36,172 bases of DNA from Comamonadaceae bacterium (GTDB taxonomy: Bacteria; Pseudomonadota; Gammaproteobacteria; Burkholderiales; Burkholderiaceae_C), in contig CANHLD010000002.1 of NCBI GenBank assembly GCA_947461325.1, positions 1-36,172 on the forward strand. Direction: 5' to 3'. Shown here piece after piece: positions 7,253 through 15,855 of this stretch. The first letter of the stretch is position 1; each line of letters starts with the position of its first letter. The position numbers were made by a program, and so were the translations under genes. Below the pieces are notes generated by a model that was not told the origin of the DNA, ran no database searches, and saw only the letters and a program-made list of their open reading frames with translations.

Positions 7253-8539
7253 ATGGCGACCACAACTCAATTCACCAATGTTCGGATCATCGACGGCACT
7301 GGGGCTGCACCTTACGCTGGCAGCGTGCTTGTAGAGGGTAACCGTATCAAACATATCAGTCGTTCATCTGCACCTATTTCAGCAGGGGATGCGTTGACCA
7401 TAGACGCTGCAGGGGCAACTTTGATGCCTGGCATGTGTGAAGCACATACACACTTTTCATGGAACAACGCTGCCAATTTAGCGGGCATTCAAACCATGCC
7501 TCTTGAGGAACATGTCCTTTGGAGTGCCAAGGTTGCCAAGATCTATTTAGAAGCAGGTTGGACTTCTTGTGTGGGCGCGGCGTGTGCAAAGCCAAGGTTG
7601 GATGTGGTGATTCGCAATGCCATCAATAGCGGTCAAATTCCAGGCCCGCGCTATTTGGCTGCGAGTCAGGAAATTACAGTCCCGGGCGCTTTGGGCGATG
7701 AGACATTGCCGCATTTGCCATTTCCTGAGTTCAGTTTTGGTGCCAATGTCAACGGGGCCGAAGATATGCGTAAAACTGTGCGTATGTTTTTGAAGTATGG
7801 GGTTGACTGTATTAAATTGAATTTATCCGGGGATAACTTTACCCAGGACTCGCCTGCTGAAACACACTGGATGACAGATGCAGAAGTAGCTGCAGCCATG
7901 GAAGAAGTCAAAATGCGTGGAAAACGGGGAACAGCTCACGCGCGTTCCGGTCCTTCTGTTCAGCAAGCTTTGAAGCACGGCATTGAAATTATTTACCACG
8001 CGAGTTTTTGTGATGAGAAAACACTGGACTTGTTGGAAGCTGCCAAGGACAAAGTTTATGTTGTGCCTGGAATCGGCATCATTCATGCACTATTGAATGA
8101 AGCTGAGCCTTGGGGAGTCACCAGAGCCAAGGCCGAGAGCATGGGGTACGGTATTGAGTGGGAAGCCGCACTGAAGTCATTGAGTGCTATGCATAAGCGC
8201 GGAATCCGTGTCTTGCCCGGCGGTGATTATGGGTTTGCTTTTACACCCCATGGACAAAACGCCAGGGACTTGGAGTTTTTTGTGCGCTATCTGGGATTTA
8301 CGCCCATGGAGGCTATCCGCGCATGCACTTTGTATGGCGGTCAAATCATGCTCAAACCTAATGAGCTTGGCTTGGTCAAAGAGGGTTTTCTGGCTGATCT
8401 GTTATTGATTGATGGAGATCCACTAACCAATTTAGCCATACTGCGTGAGCCGTCACGAATTTTGGCTGTCATGAAAGATGGTGTATTTGCCAAACACCCA
8501 CCTACAACCCGTGCCATGCCTTGGGAGCGAGCCGCATGA
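7253..8539 (+). CDS. Amidohydrolase family protein, copy 2
   Basis: A second amidohydrolase, 428 residues from the chosen start, with all key residues: MPGMCEAHTHFSW (HxH), the Lys in VDCIKLNLSG, histidines in GTAHARSG and IIYHASF, and the Asp in LPGGDYGF. It aligns along its whole length with copy 1, and many blocks are nearly identical (for example GWTSCVGAA, KPRLD.VIRNAIN, SQEITVPG). Both copies keep every metal ligand, so both may be active on different substrates or together as a hetero-oligomer. Starts at TTG 7226, ATG 7235 (overlapping the previous stop) and ATG 7247 are in frame, but ATG 7253 has AAGGAG six bases upstream and is preferred. The gene overlaps livH by four bases. Confidence 0.93.
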   Translation: MATTTQFTNVRIIDGTGAAPYAGSVLVEGNRIKHISRSSAPISAGDALTIDAAGATLMPGMCEAHTHFSWNNAANLAGIQTMPLEEHVLWSAKVAKIYLEAGWTSCVGAACAKPRLDVVIRNAINSGQIPGPRYLAASQEITVPGALGDETLPHLPFPEFSFGANVNGAEDMRKTVRMFLKYGVDCIKLNLSGDNFTQDSPAETHWMTDAEVAAAMEEVKMRGKRGTAHARSGPSVQQALKHGIEIIYHASFCDEKTLDLLEAAKDKVYVVPGIGIIHALLNEAEPWGVTRAKAESMGYGIEWEAALKSLSAMHKRGIRVLPGGDYGFAFTPHGQNARDLEFFVRYLGFTPMEAIRACTLYGGQIMLKPNELGLVKEGFLADLLLIDGDPLTNLAILREPSRILAVMKDGVFAKHPPTTRAMPWERAA

Positions 8540-9477
8540 AGCGAAGCGAACTTGCATTCTGGTGGTTAATGGTATTGCCAGTGGTTTTGCTTTGCGTTTG
8601 GGGTTTGTATGAAGATACAACTTTATTTTTGAAAACCATGCTCAATGGTTTAACTCTCGCATCTTTGTATTTCATTGTGGCCAGCGGCTTCACTCTGGTA
8701 TTTGGTTTGATGCGTAATGTCAATCTTGCTCATGGATCACTGTTTCTGATTGGTGCTTATGTGGGGTGGATGGTTGGTGAGTATTCTGGCTCCTGGTTGC
8801 TGGCTGTGCTGGCAGGCTTTGTTGCTTCTGCAATCATTGGAGTTTTGATTCAAATCATTGTCTTTCGTCGCATGCAAGGCGAAGACTTGCGTCAAACACT
8901 TGTCACTATCGGCTTGTCAATTGTGCTGGCGGATTTGATGTTGTGGTATTTCGGAGGCGAGATTTATACCTTTGACCCGCCTGCATGGATCTACGGTACC
9001 ACGTCGTTGCCCATCATTGAGAAATTCCCAACCTATCGATTGATTGTTCTGTGTATTTCTATTGTGATTGGTTTGGGATTATGGGGATTACTGACTCGCA
9101 CGCGTATCGGCATGATGATTCGCGCTGGCGTAGATGACCGTGGCATGTTGTCTGCCTCTGGCGTGAATGTGCAAAGGATTTTCGCTTTGACTTTTGCTTT
9201 GGGTGCGGGACTGGCAGGACTTGCTGGGGTAGTGGGTGGTACTGCTTTATCAATTTCTCCAGGCGAAGACACGCGTTACTTGCTGGCCTCGCTGGTGGTG
9301 GTCATCGTTGGCGGTATGGGAAGCGTGCCTGGAGCAGCCATCGGAGCCTTGTTAATAGGAATGGCTGAACAGTTCGGTCAAGCCTATGCGCCTACTTACT
9401 CAGTGGTGTTCACATTTGTGATCATGATTGTTGCGCTGGCTTTCAGGCCACGTGGCGTCTTAGGAAAAGCGACATGA
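8536..9477 (+). CDS. livH: Branched-chain-type ABC transporter permease, LivH-like
   Basis: A 313-residue inner-membrane permease of the LivH family. It is hydrophobic throughout with about eight membrane segments and carries family blocks such as LNGLTLASLYFIVASGFTLV, FGLMRNVNLAHGSLF, and the cytoplasmic loop GMMIRAGVDDRGMLSASGVN that contacts the ATPases. AALVVVIVGGMGSVPGAAIGALLIG-like glycine-rich sequence near the C-terminus is typical. The frame extends to a TTG at 8521, but ATG 8536, overlapping the amidohydrolase stop and preceded by GGGAG, is better. Members of this class import amino acids, amides, urea or aromatic acids; the ligand here is unknown. Confidence 0.95.
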   Translation: MKRSELAFWWLMVLPVVLLCVWGLYEDTTLFLKTMLNGLTLASLYFIVASGFTLVFGLMRNVNLAHGSLFLIGAYVGWMVGEYSGSWLLAVLAGFVASAIIGVLIQIIVFRRMQGEDLRQTLVTIGLSIVLADLMLWYFGGEIYTFDPPAWIYGTTSLPIIEKFPTYRLIVLCISIVIGLGLWGLLTRTRIGMMIRAGVDDRGMLSASGVNVQRIFALTFALGAGLAGLAGVVGGTALSISPGEDTRYLLASLVVVIVGGMGSVPGAAIGALLIGMAEQFGQAYAPTYSVVFTFVIMIVALAFRPRGVLGKAT

Positions 9478-10631
9478 GCGCAGCACAGTGGCGTAGAGCC
9501 ATGAATACCCAAGCAAACCGCGCGCAAGTCAGCGTGGTCACACAGGCTCCGGCTAAAACGCTTTCGCCTGATCCTGCCTATGGCAAGTCTCAGGTTTCGG
9601 CGCAATCTGAACTGAACTGGTGGGGGCATGCTTGGTCACATGTTCAATGGCGACATGCCATCGTATTGCTCGCATTGCTCATCTATCCATTGGTAGCTTC
9701 CCCATTTTTCACTTACCAAATTGCTGCTCAATCCATGGCATTGGGGTTGATCGCTTTGTCACTGACGTTTCTCGGCGGTTATGGGGGTATGGTGTCGTTG
9801 TCGCAAATGACTGTAGCCGGTGTCAGCGGTTATTTGATCGCCATATTTGGCACCAGTAGCATGAGCGCCATCAGCCTTGGTTGGCCATGGTGGCTTGCAG
9901 TGGTTTTCTCTATTTTGATATCAATGGTTTTTGCCACTTTGGTTGGATGGTTGTCTATTCGCACTGAAGGTATTCACACCATCATGATCACTTTGGCGAT
10001 TGGTGTGGCATTCTTTTATTTGACACAGCAAAACTATGTATTGTTCAACGGTTTTCAGGGCTTTAGCAAAATCGGTGCGCCGACAGTTGGAGAAGTTGAT
10101 TTCACACAGCCGGAGGCTTTTTACTTTCTCGCTACCGGCTGCGCGTTGGCCGCCTATTGGGCCGTCAAGTACCTGGTACGCGCACCTTTCGGTATGGCTT
10201 TGCAAGGTATACGCGACAACCCCAGACGCATGAACTCGCTGGGCTTTAACGTCACAGCGCATCGCCTGGCAGCACATGCATTTGCTGGTTTTTTAGCGGC
10301 AATCGGCGGCATTCTTCTGGTTTGGTACAACAACCGAATCTCACCCGGGTCCATCAATACCGGCGCGCTCATCAATATTCTTGTGATTGCCGTGCTGGGC
10401 GGTATGAAACATCCCATCGGCGCATTCATAGGTGCAATTGCATTTGTCTTACTTCAAAACTTTGCCATCGATCTGGTGGATAGGCAACGCTTTAATCTTG
10501 TGATTGGTGGTGTGTTTTTACTGATTGTTTTTTTCTCGCCCGACGGATTATTGGGCTTGTGGCAGAAATTACGTGCGCGCTGGACATCTTCAGGCAAGGA
10601 TGAACGCACACATGGAAGTCGTCGGCCATGA
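9474..10631 (+). CDS. livM: Branched-chain-type ABC transporter permease, LivM-like
   Basis: A 385-residue inner-membrane permease that pairs with the LivH-like protein. The first 60 residues are polar (Gln, Ala, Ser-rich, with WWGHAWSHVQWRH) and form an unusually long cytoplasmic N-terminus. Membrane segments follow, with LivM blocks FLGGYGGMVSLSQMTVAGVSGY, MALQGIRDNPRRMNSLGFN (the ATPase-coupling loop) and VLGGMKHPIGAFIGAI. ATG 9474 overlaps the livH stop (ATGA) and has AGGA upstream; a second Met at residue 10 is possible. A terminator-like hairpin follows before the binding-protein gene. Confidence 0.94.
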   Translation: MSAAQWRRAMNTQANRAQVSVVTQAPAKTLSPDPAYGKSQVSAQSELNWWGHAWSHVQWRHAIVLLALLIYPLVASPFFTYQIAAQSMALGLIALSLTFLGGYGGMVSLSQMTVAGVSGYLIAIFGTSSMSAISLGWPWWLAVVFSILISMVFATLVGWLSIRTEGIHTIMITLAIGVAFFYLTQQNYVLFNGFQGFSKIGAPTVGEVDFTQPEAFYFLATGCALAAYWAVKYLVRAPFGMALQGIRDNPRRMNSLGFNVTAHRLAAHAFAGFLAAIGGILLVWYNNRISPGSINTGALINILVIAVLGGMKHPIGAFIGAIAFVLLQNFAIDLVDRQRFNLVIGGVFLLIVFFSPDGLLGLWQKLRARWTSSGKDERTHGSRRP

Positions 10632-10660
10632 AAGCAGTGATGTTTTCTAACTGGCAACCC

Positions 10661-10691
10661 AACGCAGTCCTTTCAGGGTATTGCGTTTTTT
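10661..10691 (+). terminator. Terminator-like hairpin between livM and the binding-protein gene
   Basis: AACGCA at 10661-10666 pairs with TGCGTT at 10682-10687, with a possible inner CCT/AGG pairing, and six T follow from the end of the stem to 10691. This fits a modest intrinsic terminator or attenuator inside the transporter operon. It could let the binding-protein gene be expressed at a different level, or that gene may have its own promoter. Confidence 0.45.
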
Positions 10692-10730
10692 CACGGCCAT
10701 CTGGCCATCTTTTAACCTGAGGAGACAAAC

Positions 10731-11984
10731 ATGCAACTGAGTAAAAGAACGCTGGCACGTACCGTGATCAGCGCAGCAATCCTGGCGGCAACCACCGGGT
10801 TCGCTTTCGCTGAAGGCACTTTAAAAGTTGGACTGCTTTCAATTTTGGAAGGTCCTTTTGCTGTGCCTGGTCAAGACGGCATTAGAGGTGCTGAGCTAGC
10901 CTTGAAACAAAAGGGTGGAACTGCAGGCGGTATGAAGATTCAACTCATCAGCGGTTCATCCGATGGAAACCCTGACAAAGCTGTGGCGGCAACCCGTAAA
11001 TTGGTTGAGCAGGACAAAGTCCAAGTCATGATTGGTCCATTGTCAGGTGACGAAGGTATTGCTGTTAAGAACTATGCCAAAACACAGGCCGGCATTACTT
11101 TCATTAACGGATCATCAGGCGCTCAGGCCGCAACGCTGAATGACCCTTCAACCAATTTCTTCCGCTTCAATACAGAAGGCGCGCAATGGATGGTTGGATT
11201 AGGTGATCATGCATTATCCAAGGGCTACAAAAAAATGTTCTTGATTGCTGAAGACTACGGTTTCCCGTATTCGCAAGTACAAGGTTTCATGGCCAGTTAT
11301 TGCGCTAAAGGCGGCAAAGTACTGGATAAAGCCTGGGTTCCCCTCGGCACCAAGGACTATGCATCCGTGATCGCCAAAATCCCCAAAGATGTAGATGCAT
11401 TGTTGGTGGTGTTAGGTGGTTCTGATGCTGTTAACTTTCTGACCCAGTACGAACAATCCGGTGGTAACAAACCCATGGTCGGTGGTTCCATCACGGTAGA
11501 TCAGACTGTGTTGAACTACAAGGGTAAGCGTCGCGAGTCATTGGTTGGTACAGCTTCAGCCGGACCTATGGCCGATTCACTGGACACCGCCGAGTGGAAA
11601 AAATTCGTTGCTGACTACAAGGCGAATTTCAAAGATGGCTTCCCAAGCCCCTCATTGTTCGCTTACCTGTACTACATCAATACCAAAGCAGCATTAGATG
11701 GTTTGGATGCAGTCAAAGGTGATTTGAGCGGCGGCCAGAAGAAGTACCGTGAAGCTTTGCAGAAAACCAAATTCGTCGGCCCCGCTGGTGAAGTGGTGAT
11801 TGATGCCAACCGCAACGGCGTTGGCCCCACCTACATCACTGAAGTGACCAAGGCAGCCGATGGCTCCTTGTTCAACAAAGTGGTTAAGACGGTTCCTAAT
11901 GTCACCCAAACCTTGGGTCTGCCTGAAGCAGAGTTCAAGAAAATGGGTTTGGGCACTCGCGACATTCCTGATTGCCGCAAGTAA
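10731..11984 (+). CDS. ABC transporter periplasmic substrate-binding protein (LivJ/K-like)
   Basis: A 417-residue periplasmic binding protein of the leucine-binding (type 1) fold. Residues 1-27 form a signal peptide with basic start, hydrophobic core and a likely cut after AFA (AFA-EG). The mature protein begins GTLKVGLLSILEGPFAVPGQDGIRGAELALKQ-like sequence, the usual first lobe, and VQVMIGPLSGDEG follows the family pattern. A strong GAGGAG ribosome site lies seven bases before the ATG. The mature protein has conserved cysteines near the middle and end (SYCAKGG, DIPDCRK) that may form a disulfide. It belongs to the branch often used for aromatic or amide compounds rather than leucine, but ligand identity is not visible. 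Confidence 0.94.
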   Translation: MQLSKRTLARTVISAAILAATTGFAFAEGTLKVGLLSILEGPFAVPGQDGIRGAELALKQKGGTAGGMKIQLISGSSDGNPDKAVAATRKLVEQDKVQVMIGPLSGDEGIAVKNYAKTQAGITFINGSSGAQAATLNDPSTNFFRFNTEGAQWMVGLGDHALSKGYKKMFLIAEDYGFPYSQVQGFMASYCAKGGKVLDKAWVPLGTKDYASVIAKIPKDVDALLVVLGGSDAVNFLTQYEQSGGNKPMVGGSITVDQTVLNYKGKRRESLVGTASAGPMADSLDTAEWKKFVADYKANFKDGFPSPSLFAYLYYINTKAALDGLDAVKGDLSGGQKKYREALQKTKFVGPAGEVVIDANRNGVGPTYITEVTKAADGSLFNKVVKTVPNVTQTLGLPEAEFKKMGLGTRDIPDCRK

Positions 11985-12011
11985 GCAGGGCTGACAAAGA
12001 TGGCATCCATC

Positions 12012-12069
12012 ACCGCATTGCGCTCGGCCATTACCACTGCGGTAATGCCGCGCCTGCCGCAGGCAGGCG
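12012..12069. repeat. Pair of palindromic hairpins between the binding-protein gene and livG
   Basis: Two perfect inverted repeats are adjacent. CATTACC ACTGC GGTAATG spans 12029-12047 (7-bp stem). CGCCTGCC GCA GGCAGGCG spans 12051-12069 (8-bp stem, loop GCA closed by C-G). In addition ACCGCA at 12012-12017 can pair with TGCGGT at 12038-12043, which excludes the first stem. No T run follows, so this is not a classic terminator; it resembles a REP-like element or an RNA processing/stability structure. Confidence 0.6.
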
Positions 12070-12080
12070 AAGTTCCGCTC

Positions 12081-12827
12081 ATGTCTTCCGAGGCACTGGT
12101 TCTCGAAGGCGTGACGCGTGCATTTGGCGCATTGCGGGCGGTGGATGATGTCACCTTGTCAGTACTCGCCGGTGAAAAACGCGCCATTCTCGGCGCGAAC
12201 GGAGCGGGCAAGACCACCTTGTTCAACGCCATCACCGGCGATTTTCCGCCCACTTCCGGGCGGATCCGTTTTTTCGGCGAAGACATCACGCACATGGACC
12301 CCTTCGAGCGTATACGCAAGGGCATGCGCAGAACTTATCAGTCTTCGCTGTTGTTCAAAGATTTGAGTGTGCGCGACAACCTTTTTCTGGCTGTTCGCGG
12401 CGTCTCCAATGCACGTTTCAGTCTCAGAAGACCCGGGCGTGGACACCCTTCCAGTGTTGCCACGCAGGAGTTATTAGAGAGGGGCAGATTGACACATATT
12501 GCAGATGAAATGGTCAGTAACCTCGCGCACGGTCAGCAACGTCAACTTGAAGTTGCCATGGCATTGGCGGGGGCACCTCGTCTCATTCTTTTTGATGAAC
12601 CTGCTGCGGGACTGTCACCGGCAGAGCGGCGTGAATTGGTATTGCTGCTGACATCGCTTCCGTCGCATATGGGTTTTGTTTTGATCGAGCATGATCTGGA
12701 AATCGCCTTGCGAGTAGTCGAGCGGGTGACTGTGATGCACAACGGAAAAGTCATCAAAACCGGCACCCCTTCAGATATTGAAAATGATCAACAGGTGCAA
12801 GCCATTTATATGGGAGGAAAGCACTGA
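12081..12827 (+). CDS. livG: ABC transporter ATP-binding protein, LivG-like
   Basis: A 248-residue ATPase of the LivG family. It has Walker A GANGAGKTTLFNAITG, the LivG-type insert around FERIRKGMRRTYQSSLLF, a signature region NLAHGQQRQLEVAMAL, Walker B LILFDEPAAGLSP and the H-loop LIEHDLE. LivG signatures are often degenerate, as here (AHGQQR). The frame is open to ATG 12000, but the extra 27 residues are encoded by two palindromes and have no family counterpart. The homologous region starts just after ATG 12081, so I prefer that, although neither start has a strong ribosome site. The stop overlaps the next start (TGATG), giving coupling with the LivF fusion. Confidence 0.93.
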   Translation: MSSEALVLEGVTRAFGALRAVDDVTLSVLAGEKRAILGANGAGKTTLFNAITGDFPPTSGRIRFFGEDITHMDPFERIRKGMRRTYQSSLLFKDLSVRDNLFLAVRGVSNARFSLRRPGRGHPSSVATQELLERGRLTHIADEMVSNLAHGQQRQLEVAMALAGAPRLILFDEPAAGLSPAERRELVLLLTSLPSHMGFVLIEHDLEIALRVVERVTVMHNGKVIKTGTPSDIENDQQVQAIYMGGKH

Positions 12828-14986
12828 TGTCTTGGTTTAGTGACACACCTTCATATGCATCTTGGAAAGGTCCTTTGCTAGTCATTGAAGACTTGCATGT
12901 TTACTATGGTCAGGCGCATGCTTTGCAAGGAATTTCTTTAAGTTTGACTCAGGGCGTATTAGGCGTAGTTGGCCGTAACGGCATGGGTAAAACTACTTTG
13001 TGCAATGCCATCACGGGCATGGTACCTGCGCGTGGAAGTGTGCGTTTGGCAGGCGAAGAAATTTTGGGTATGCCACCACATGCCATCACTCGCAGAGGGA
13101 TTGCCTATGTACCTCAAGGTCGCCGTATGTGGCCTTCCTTGACAGTAGATGAGACCTTGCGACTGGTTGCACCTCTCAAGCGCGATGTTGATCGCGTGTA
13201 CGCCATGTTTCCGCGTTTAGCTGAACGTCGAAATAACGGGGGAACTCAATTGTCAGGCGGCGAGCAACAGATGCTGGCGATTGGGCGAGCGCTTTTGTTA
13301 AAACCGCGTGTATTGGTGATGGATGAACCTACCGAAGGTTTGGCACCCGTCATTGTCGAGCAGGTGGAAGCTTCATTGCGCCAATTGGCCACTGAAGACG
13401 GCATCTCCATCTTATTAATTGAACAGAATTTAGGTGTTGCTACGGCGGCAGCTGACAGAATCGCAGTCATGGTCAACGGAAGATTACAGGCTGATATGCC
13501 GGCTTCTGAATTGGCATCTGACAAAGCCTTGCAAGAGCGATTACTTGGACTGCGTGCAAGTGCTGAGGTCATAGAAGCTTCTGAGACGCAATCAACCACG
13601 GAGCAACCTACAGAAATCATTCGTGTGCAGCGTTCACACCAGTCAGAAGATTTGCCGTTCAGTAAGCAGTTTGTGACCTCAAGCTATCAGAGTAGAGCTG
13701 AAACAAACGCAGAAATGAAAAATACGGCTAAGGCCAAAATATTTGATTTCCCTGTAGCCACCAGCAGTAATCAAGTAGTTTATGTGGCCGGAACCTTTGA
13801 TACCAAGGGCAAGGAATTGTTTTTCATTCGTCAATGCTTGGAAAAGCTTGGCTTGCGCGCAATGACAGTGGATTTATCAACAAGTGGTAGACCGTCCTCA
13901 GCATCCGTGCATCCCAGAGAAGTTGCCAGATATCACCCGCAAGGTGAAAAAGCAGTTTTTAGCGGCGATCGGGGCAGTTCTGTGGCAGCCATGGCCATAG
14001 CCTTCGAGCAATTTATTCAGCATCGCAGAGATGTGGGCGGTCTGATTTCAGCAGGAGGTTCAGGTGGGACCACCTTGGCAACAGCCGCCATGCGCGTATT
14101 GCCCATTGGTATTCCCAAAGTCATGGTTTCAACCATGGCTTCCGGAGATACACGGACTTATGTTGGACCAAGTGATATTTGCATGATGTACTCGGTGACA
14201 GATGTGCAAGGTATCAATCGCATCAGTGAAAAAGTATTGTCGAACGCGGCGCATGCCATCGCAGGCATGATGACTCATACACACAGGGGCATTGAATCTG
14301 TCAAGCCTGCCATAGGTTTGACCATGTTTGGCGTCACAACAACCTGTGTTCAAGCCGTCACCAAAAGATTAGAAGCTGACTACGATTGCTTGGTGTTTCA
14401 CGCCACAGGCACCGGCGGCCAGTCAATGGAGAAATTGGTTGCGTCCCATTTGCTCAATGGTGTGATTGATGTATCTACTACCGAAGTAGCAGATGAGATA
14501 GCTGGCGGTGTGTTGTCAGCAGGACCCACTCGCTTGGATATTTTCTCAAAAATCGATATTCCTTATGTGGGCACATGTGGTGCTTTGGATATGGCGAATT
14601 TCGGACCTTTTGATACTGTCCCTGAAAAATTCAAGAGTCGAAATCTATACCGCCACAACCCTAATGTCACGCTGATGCGTACCACGGTAGAGGAATGCAA
14701 ATTGATTGGCGAGTTCATCGGAAAAAAACTCAGCGCCATGCAAGGACCTGTAAGGTTTTTAGTACCTGAAAAAGGCTTTTCTGCAATCGATCAGGCGGGG
14801 CATCCTTTTCATGATCCTCTTGCGGATCAAGCATTGATCGCTGCTTTGCAAGCTAACTTTAAAACCAATTCCAAACACAAATTGATTCGCTTGCCTTTGC
14901 ATGTGAATGATGAAGCATTTGCTCAGGCGCTGGTTGATGCCTGGCATGAAATTGCCACTCGGCCACTTGCATCAAAAACTGCGTGA
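12827..14986 (+). CDS. LivF-like ABC ATPase fused to a Tm-1-like (UPF0261) domain
   Basis: A 719-residue fusion. Residues 1-245 are a complete LivF ATPase: Walker A GRNGMGKTT (49-57), signature LSGGE (142-146), Walker B VLVMDE (162-167) and IEQN. Residues 246-305 are a Ser/Thr/Gln-rich linker. Residues 310-719 are a full Tm-1-like domain: VAGTFDTKGKE near 320, a glycine-rich SAGGSGGTTLATAAM block, STMASGDTRTYVGPSDICMM, and FHATGTGGQSMEKL. Tm-1-like proteins are thought to bind ATP; in tomato, Tm-1 joins this domain to a TIM-barrel domain, and that partner is the next gene here. Met297 (13715) could be an internal start, but it lacks a clear ribosome site. No frame break is seen. A GGGAGGAAA ribosome site precedes the ATG. 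The fusion would tie the second domain to the importer at the membrane. Confidence 0.93.
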   Translation: MSWFSDTPSYASWKGPLLVIEDLHVYYGQAHALQGISLSLTQGVLGVVGRNGMGKTTLCNAITGMVPARGSVRLAGEEILGMPPHAITRRGIAYVPQGRRMWPSLTVDETLRLVAPLKRDVDRVYAMFPRLAERRNNGGTQLSGGEQQMLAIGRALLLKPRVLVMDEPTEGLAPVIVEQVEASLRQLATEDGISILLIEQNLGVATAAADRIAVMVNGRLQADMPASELASDKALQERLLGLRASAEVIEASETQSTTEQPTEIIRVQRSHQSEDLPFSKQFVTSSYQSRAETNAEMKNTAKAKIFDFPVATSSNQVVYVAGTFDTKGKELFFIRQCLEKLGLRAMTVDLSTSGRPSSASVHPREVARYHPQGEKAVFSGDRGSSVAAMAIAFEQFIQHRRDVGGLISAGGSGGTTLATAAMRVLPIGIPKVMVSTMASGDTRTYVGPSDICMMYSVTDVQGINRISEKVLSNAAHAIAGMMTHTHRGIESVKPAIGLTMFGVTTTCVQAVTKRLEADYDCLVFHATGTGGQSMEKLVASHLLNGVIDVSTTEVADEIAGGVLSAGPTRLDIFSKIDIPYVGTCGALDMANFGPFDTVPEKFKSRNLYRHNPNVTLMRTTVEECKLIGEFIGKKLSAMQGPVRFLVPEKGFSAIDQAGHPFHDPLADQALIAALQANFKTNSKHKLIRLPLHVNDEAFAQALVDAWHEIATRPLASKTA

Positions 14987-15006
14987 ACCTTATACAGAGA
15001 AAAACC

Positions 15007-15855
15007 ATGTCACGTATTGCCAAATCCACCATTCTTCAAGCACTGAACTCAAAAGTGGCAAAGGGACTACCCATCATTGGCGGGGGAGCAGGAACTGGTT
15101 TGTCTGCCAAGTGTGAGGAGGCTGGCGGAATTGATTTGATTGTGATTTATAACTCTGGGCGCTACCGCATGGCTGGACGCGGCTCGCTTGCAGGTCTGCT
15201 GGCATATGGCAATGCAAATGATATTGTGTGTGACATGGCGAAAGAAGTCTTGCCTGTGGTTAAACATACCCCGGTTCTTGCAGGAGTGAATGGCACAGAC
15301 CCATTCATGATTGCCGATCACTTTTTAAAGAAGTTGATAGATTTAGGCTTCTCTGGCGTACAAAACTTTCCCACTGTAGGTTTGATTGACGGACTATTCA
15401 GAGCTAATCTGGAAGAGACAGGTATGGGTTACGGGCTTGAAATTGATTTGATAAAGAAAGCAAATCAACTGGACTTGTTAACCACCCCGTATGTATTCAA
15501 TGCGGAACAGGCGACGGACATGGCGCGTGCCGGTGCTGATATTGTGGTTTGTCATATGGGTTTAACGACAGGCGGCAATATTGGCGCCTCAACTGCTTTG
15601 AAACTATCGGATTGCGTCAAGCCTATTCGTGAATGGTGTGACGCCGCTTTGAAGGTCAAGCCAAATGTTTTGCTGCTCTGTCATGGCGGACCCATTGCCA
15701 CGCCGGAAGATGCGGCGTGGATATTGGCTCAATGTCCCCAATTGCATGGTTTTTATGGTGCAAGCTCTATGGAGCGATTGCCAACTGAAATTGCATTGAC
15801 CAAGACCACGCGTGAATTCATGCAAATCAAAAAAAGCGACTCAGCCCCAAGCTGA
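15007..15855 (+). CDS. TIM-barrel protein, phosphoenolpyruvate hydrolase-like (Tm-1 C-terminal domain family)
   Basis: A 282-residue TIM-barrel protein of the family annotated as phosphoenolpyruvate hydrolase-like and matching the C-terminal half of plant Tm-1. Typical blocks are GLPIIGGGAGTGLSAKCEE, LIVIYNSGRYRMAGRGSLAGL, PVLAGVNGTDPF, GVQNFPTVGLIDG, VCHMGLTTGG and HGFYGASSMERLP. The activity has not been established for the family. The frame is open to a GTG at 14983 that overlaps the previous stop, but ATG 15007, preceded by AGAGA, starts the homologous region. Together with the upstream Tm-1-like domain it rebuilds the plant Tm-1 domain order across two genes. A terminator-like hairpin overlaps its stop codon. 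Confidence 0.9.
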   Translation: MSRIAKSTILQALNSKVAKGLPIIGGGAGTGLSAKCEEAGGIDLIVIYNSGRYRMAGRGSLAGLLAYGNANDIVCDMAKEVLPVVKHTPVLAGVNGTDPFMIADHFLKKLIDLGFSGVQNFPTVGLIDGLFRANLEETGMGYGLEIDLIKKANQLDLLTTPYVFNAEQATDMARAGADIVVCHMGLTTGGNIGASTALKLSDCVKPIREWCDAALKVKPNVLLLCHGGPIATPEDAAWILAQCPQLHGFYGASSMERLPTEIALTKTTREFMQIKKSDSAPS

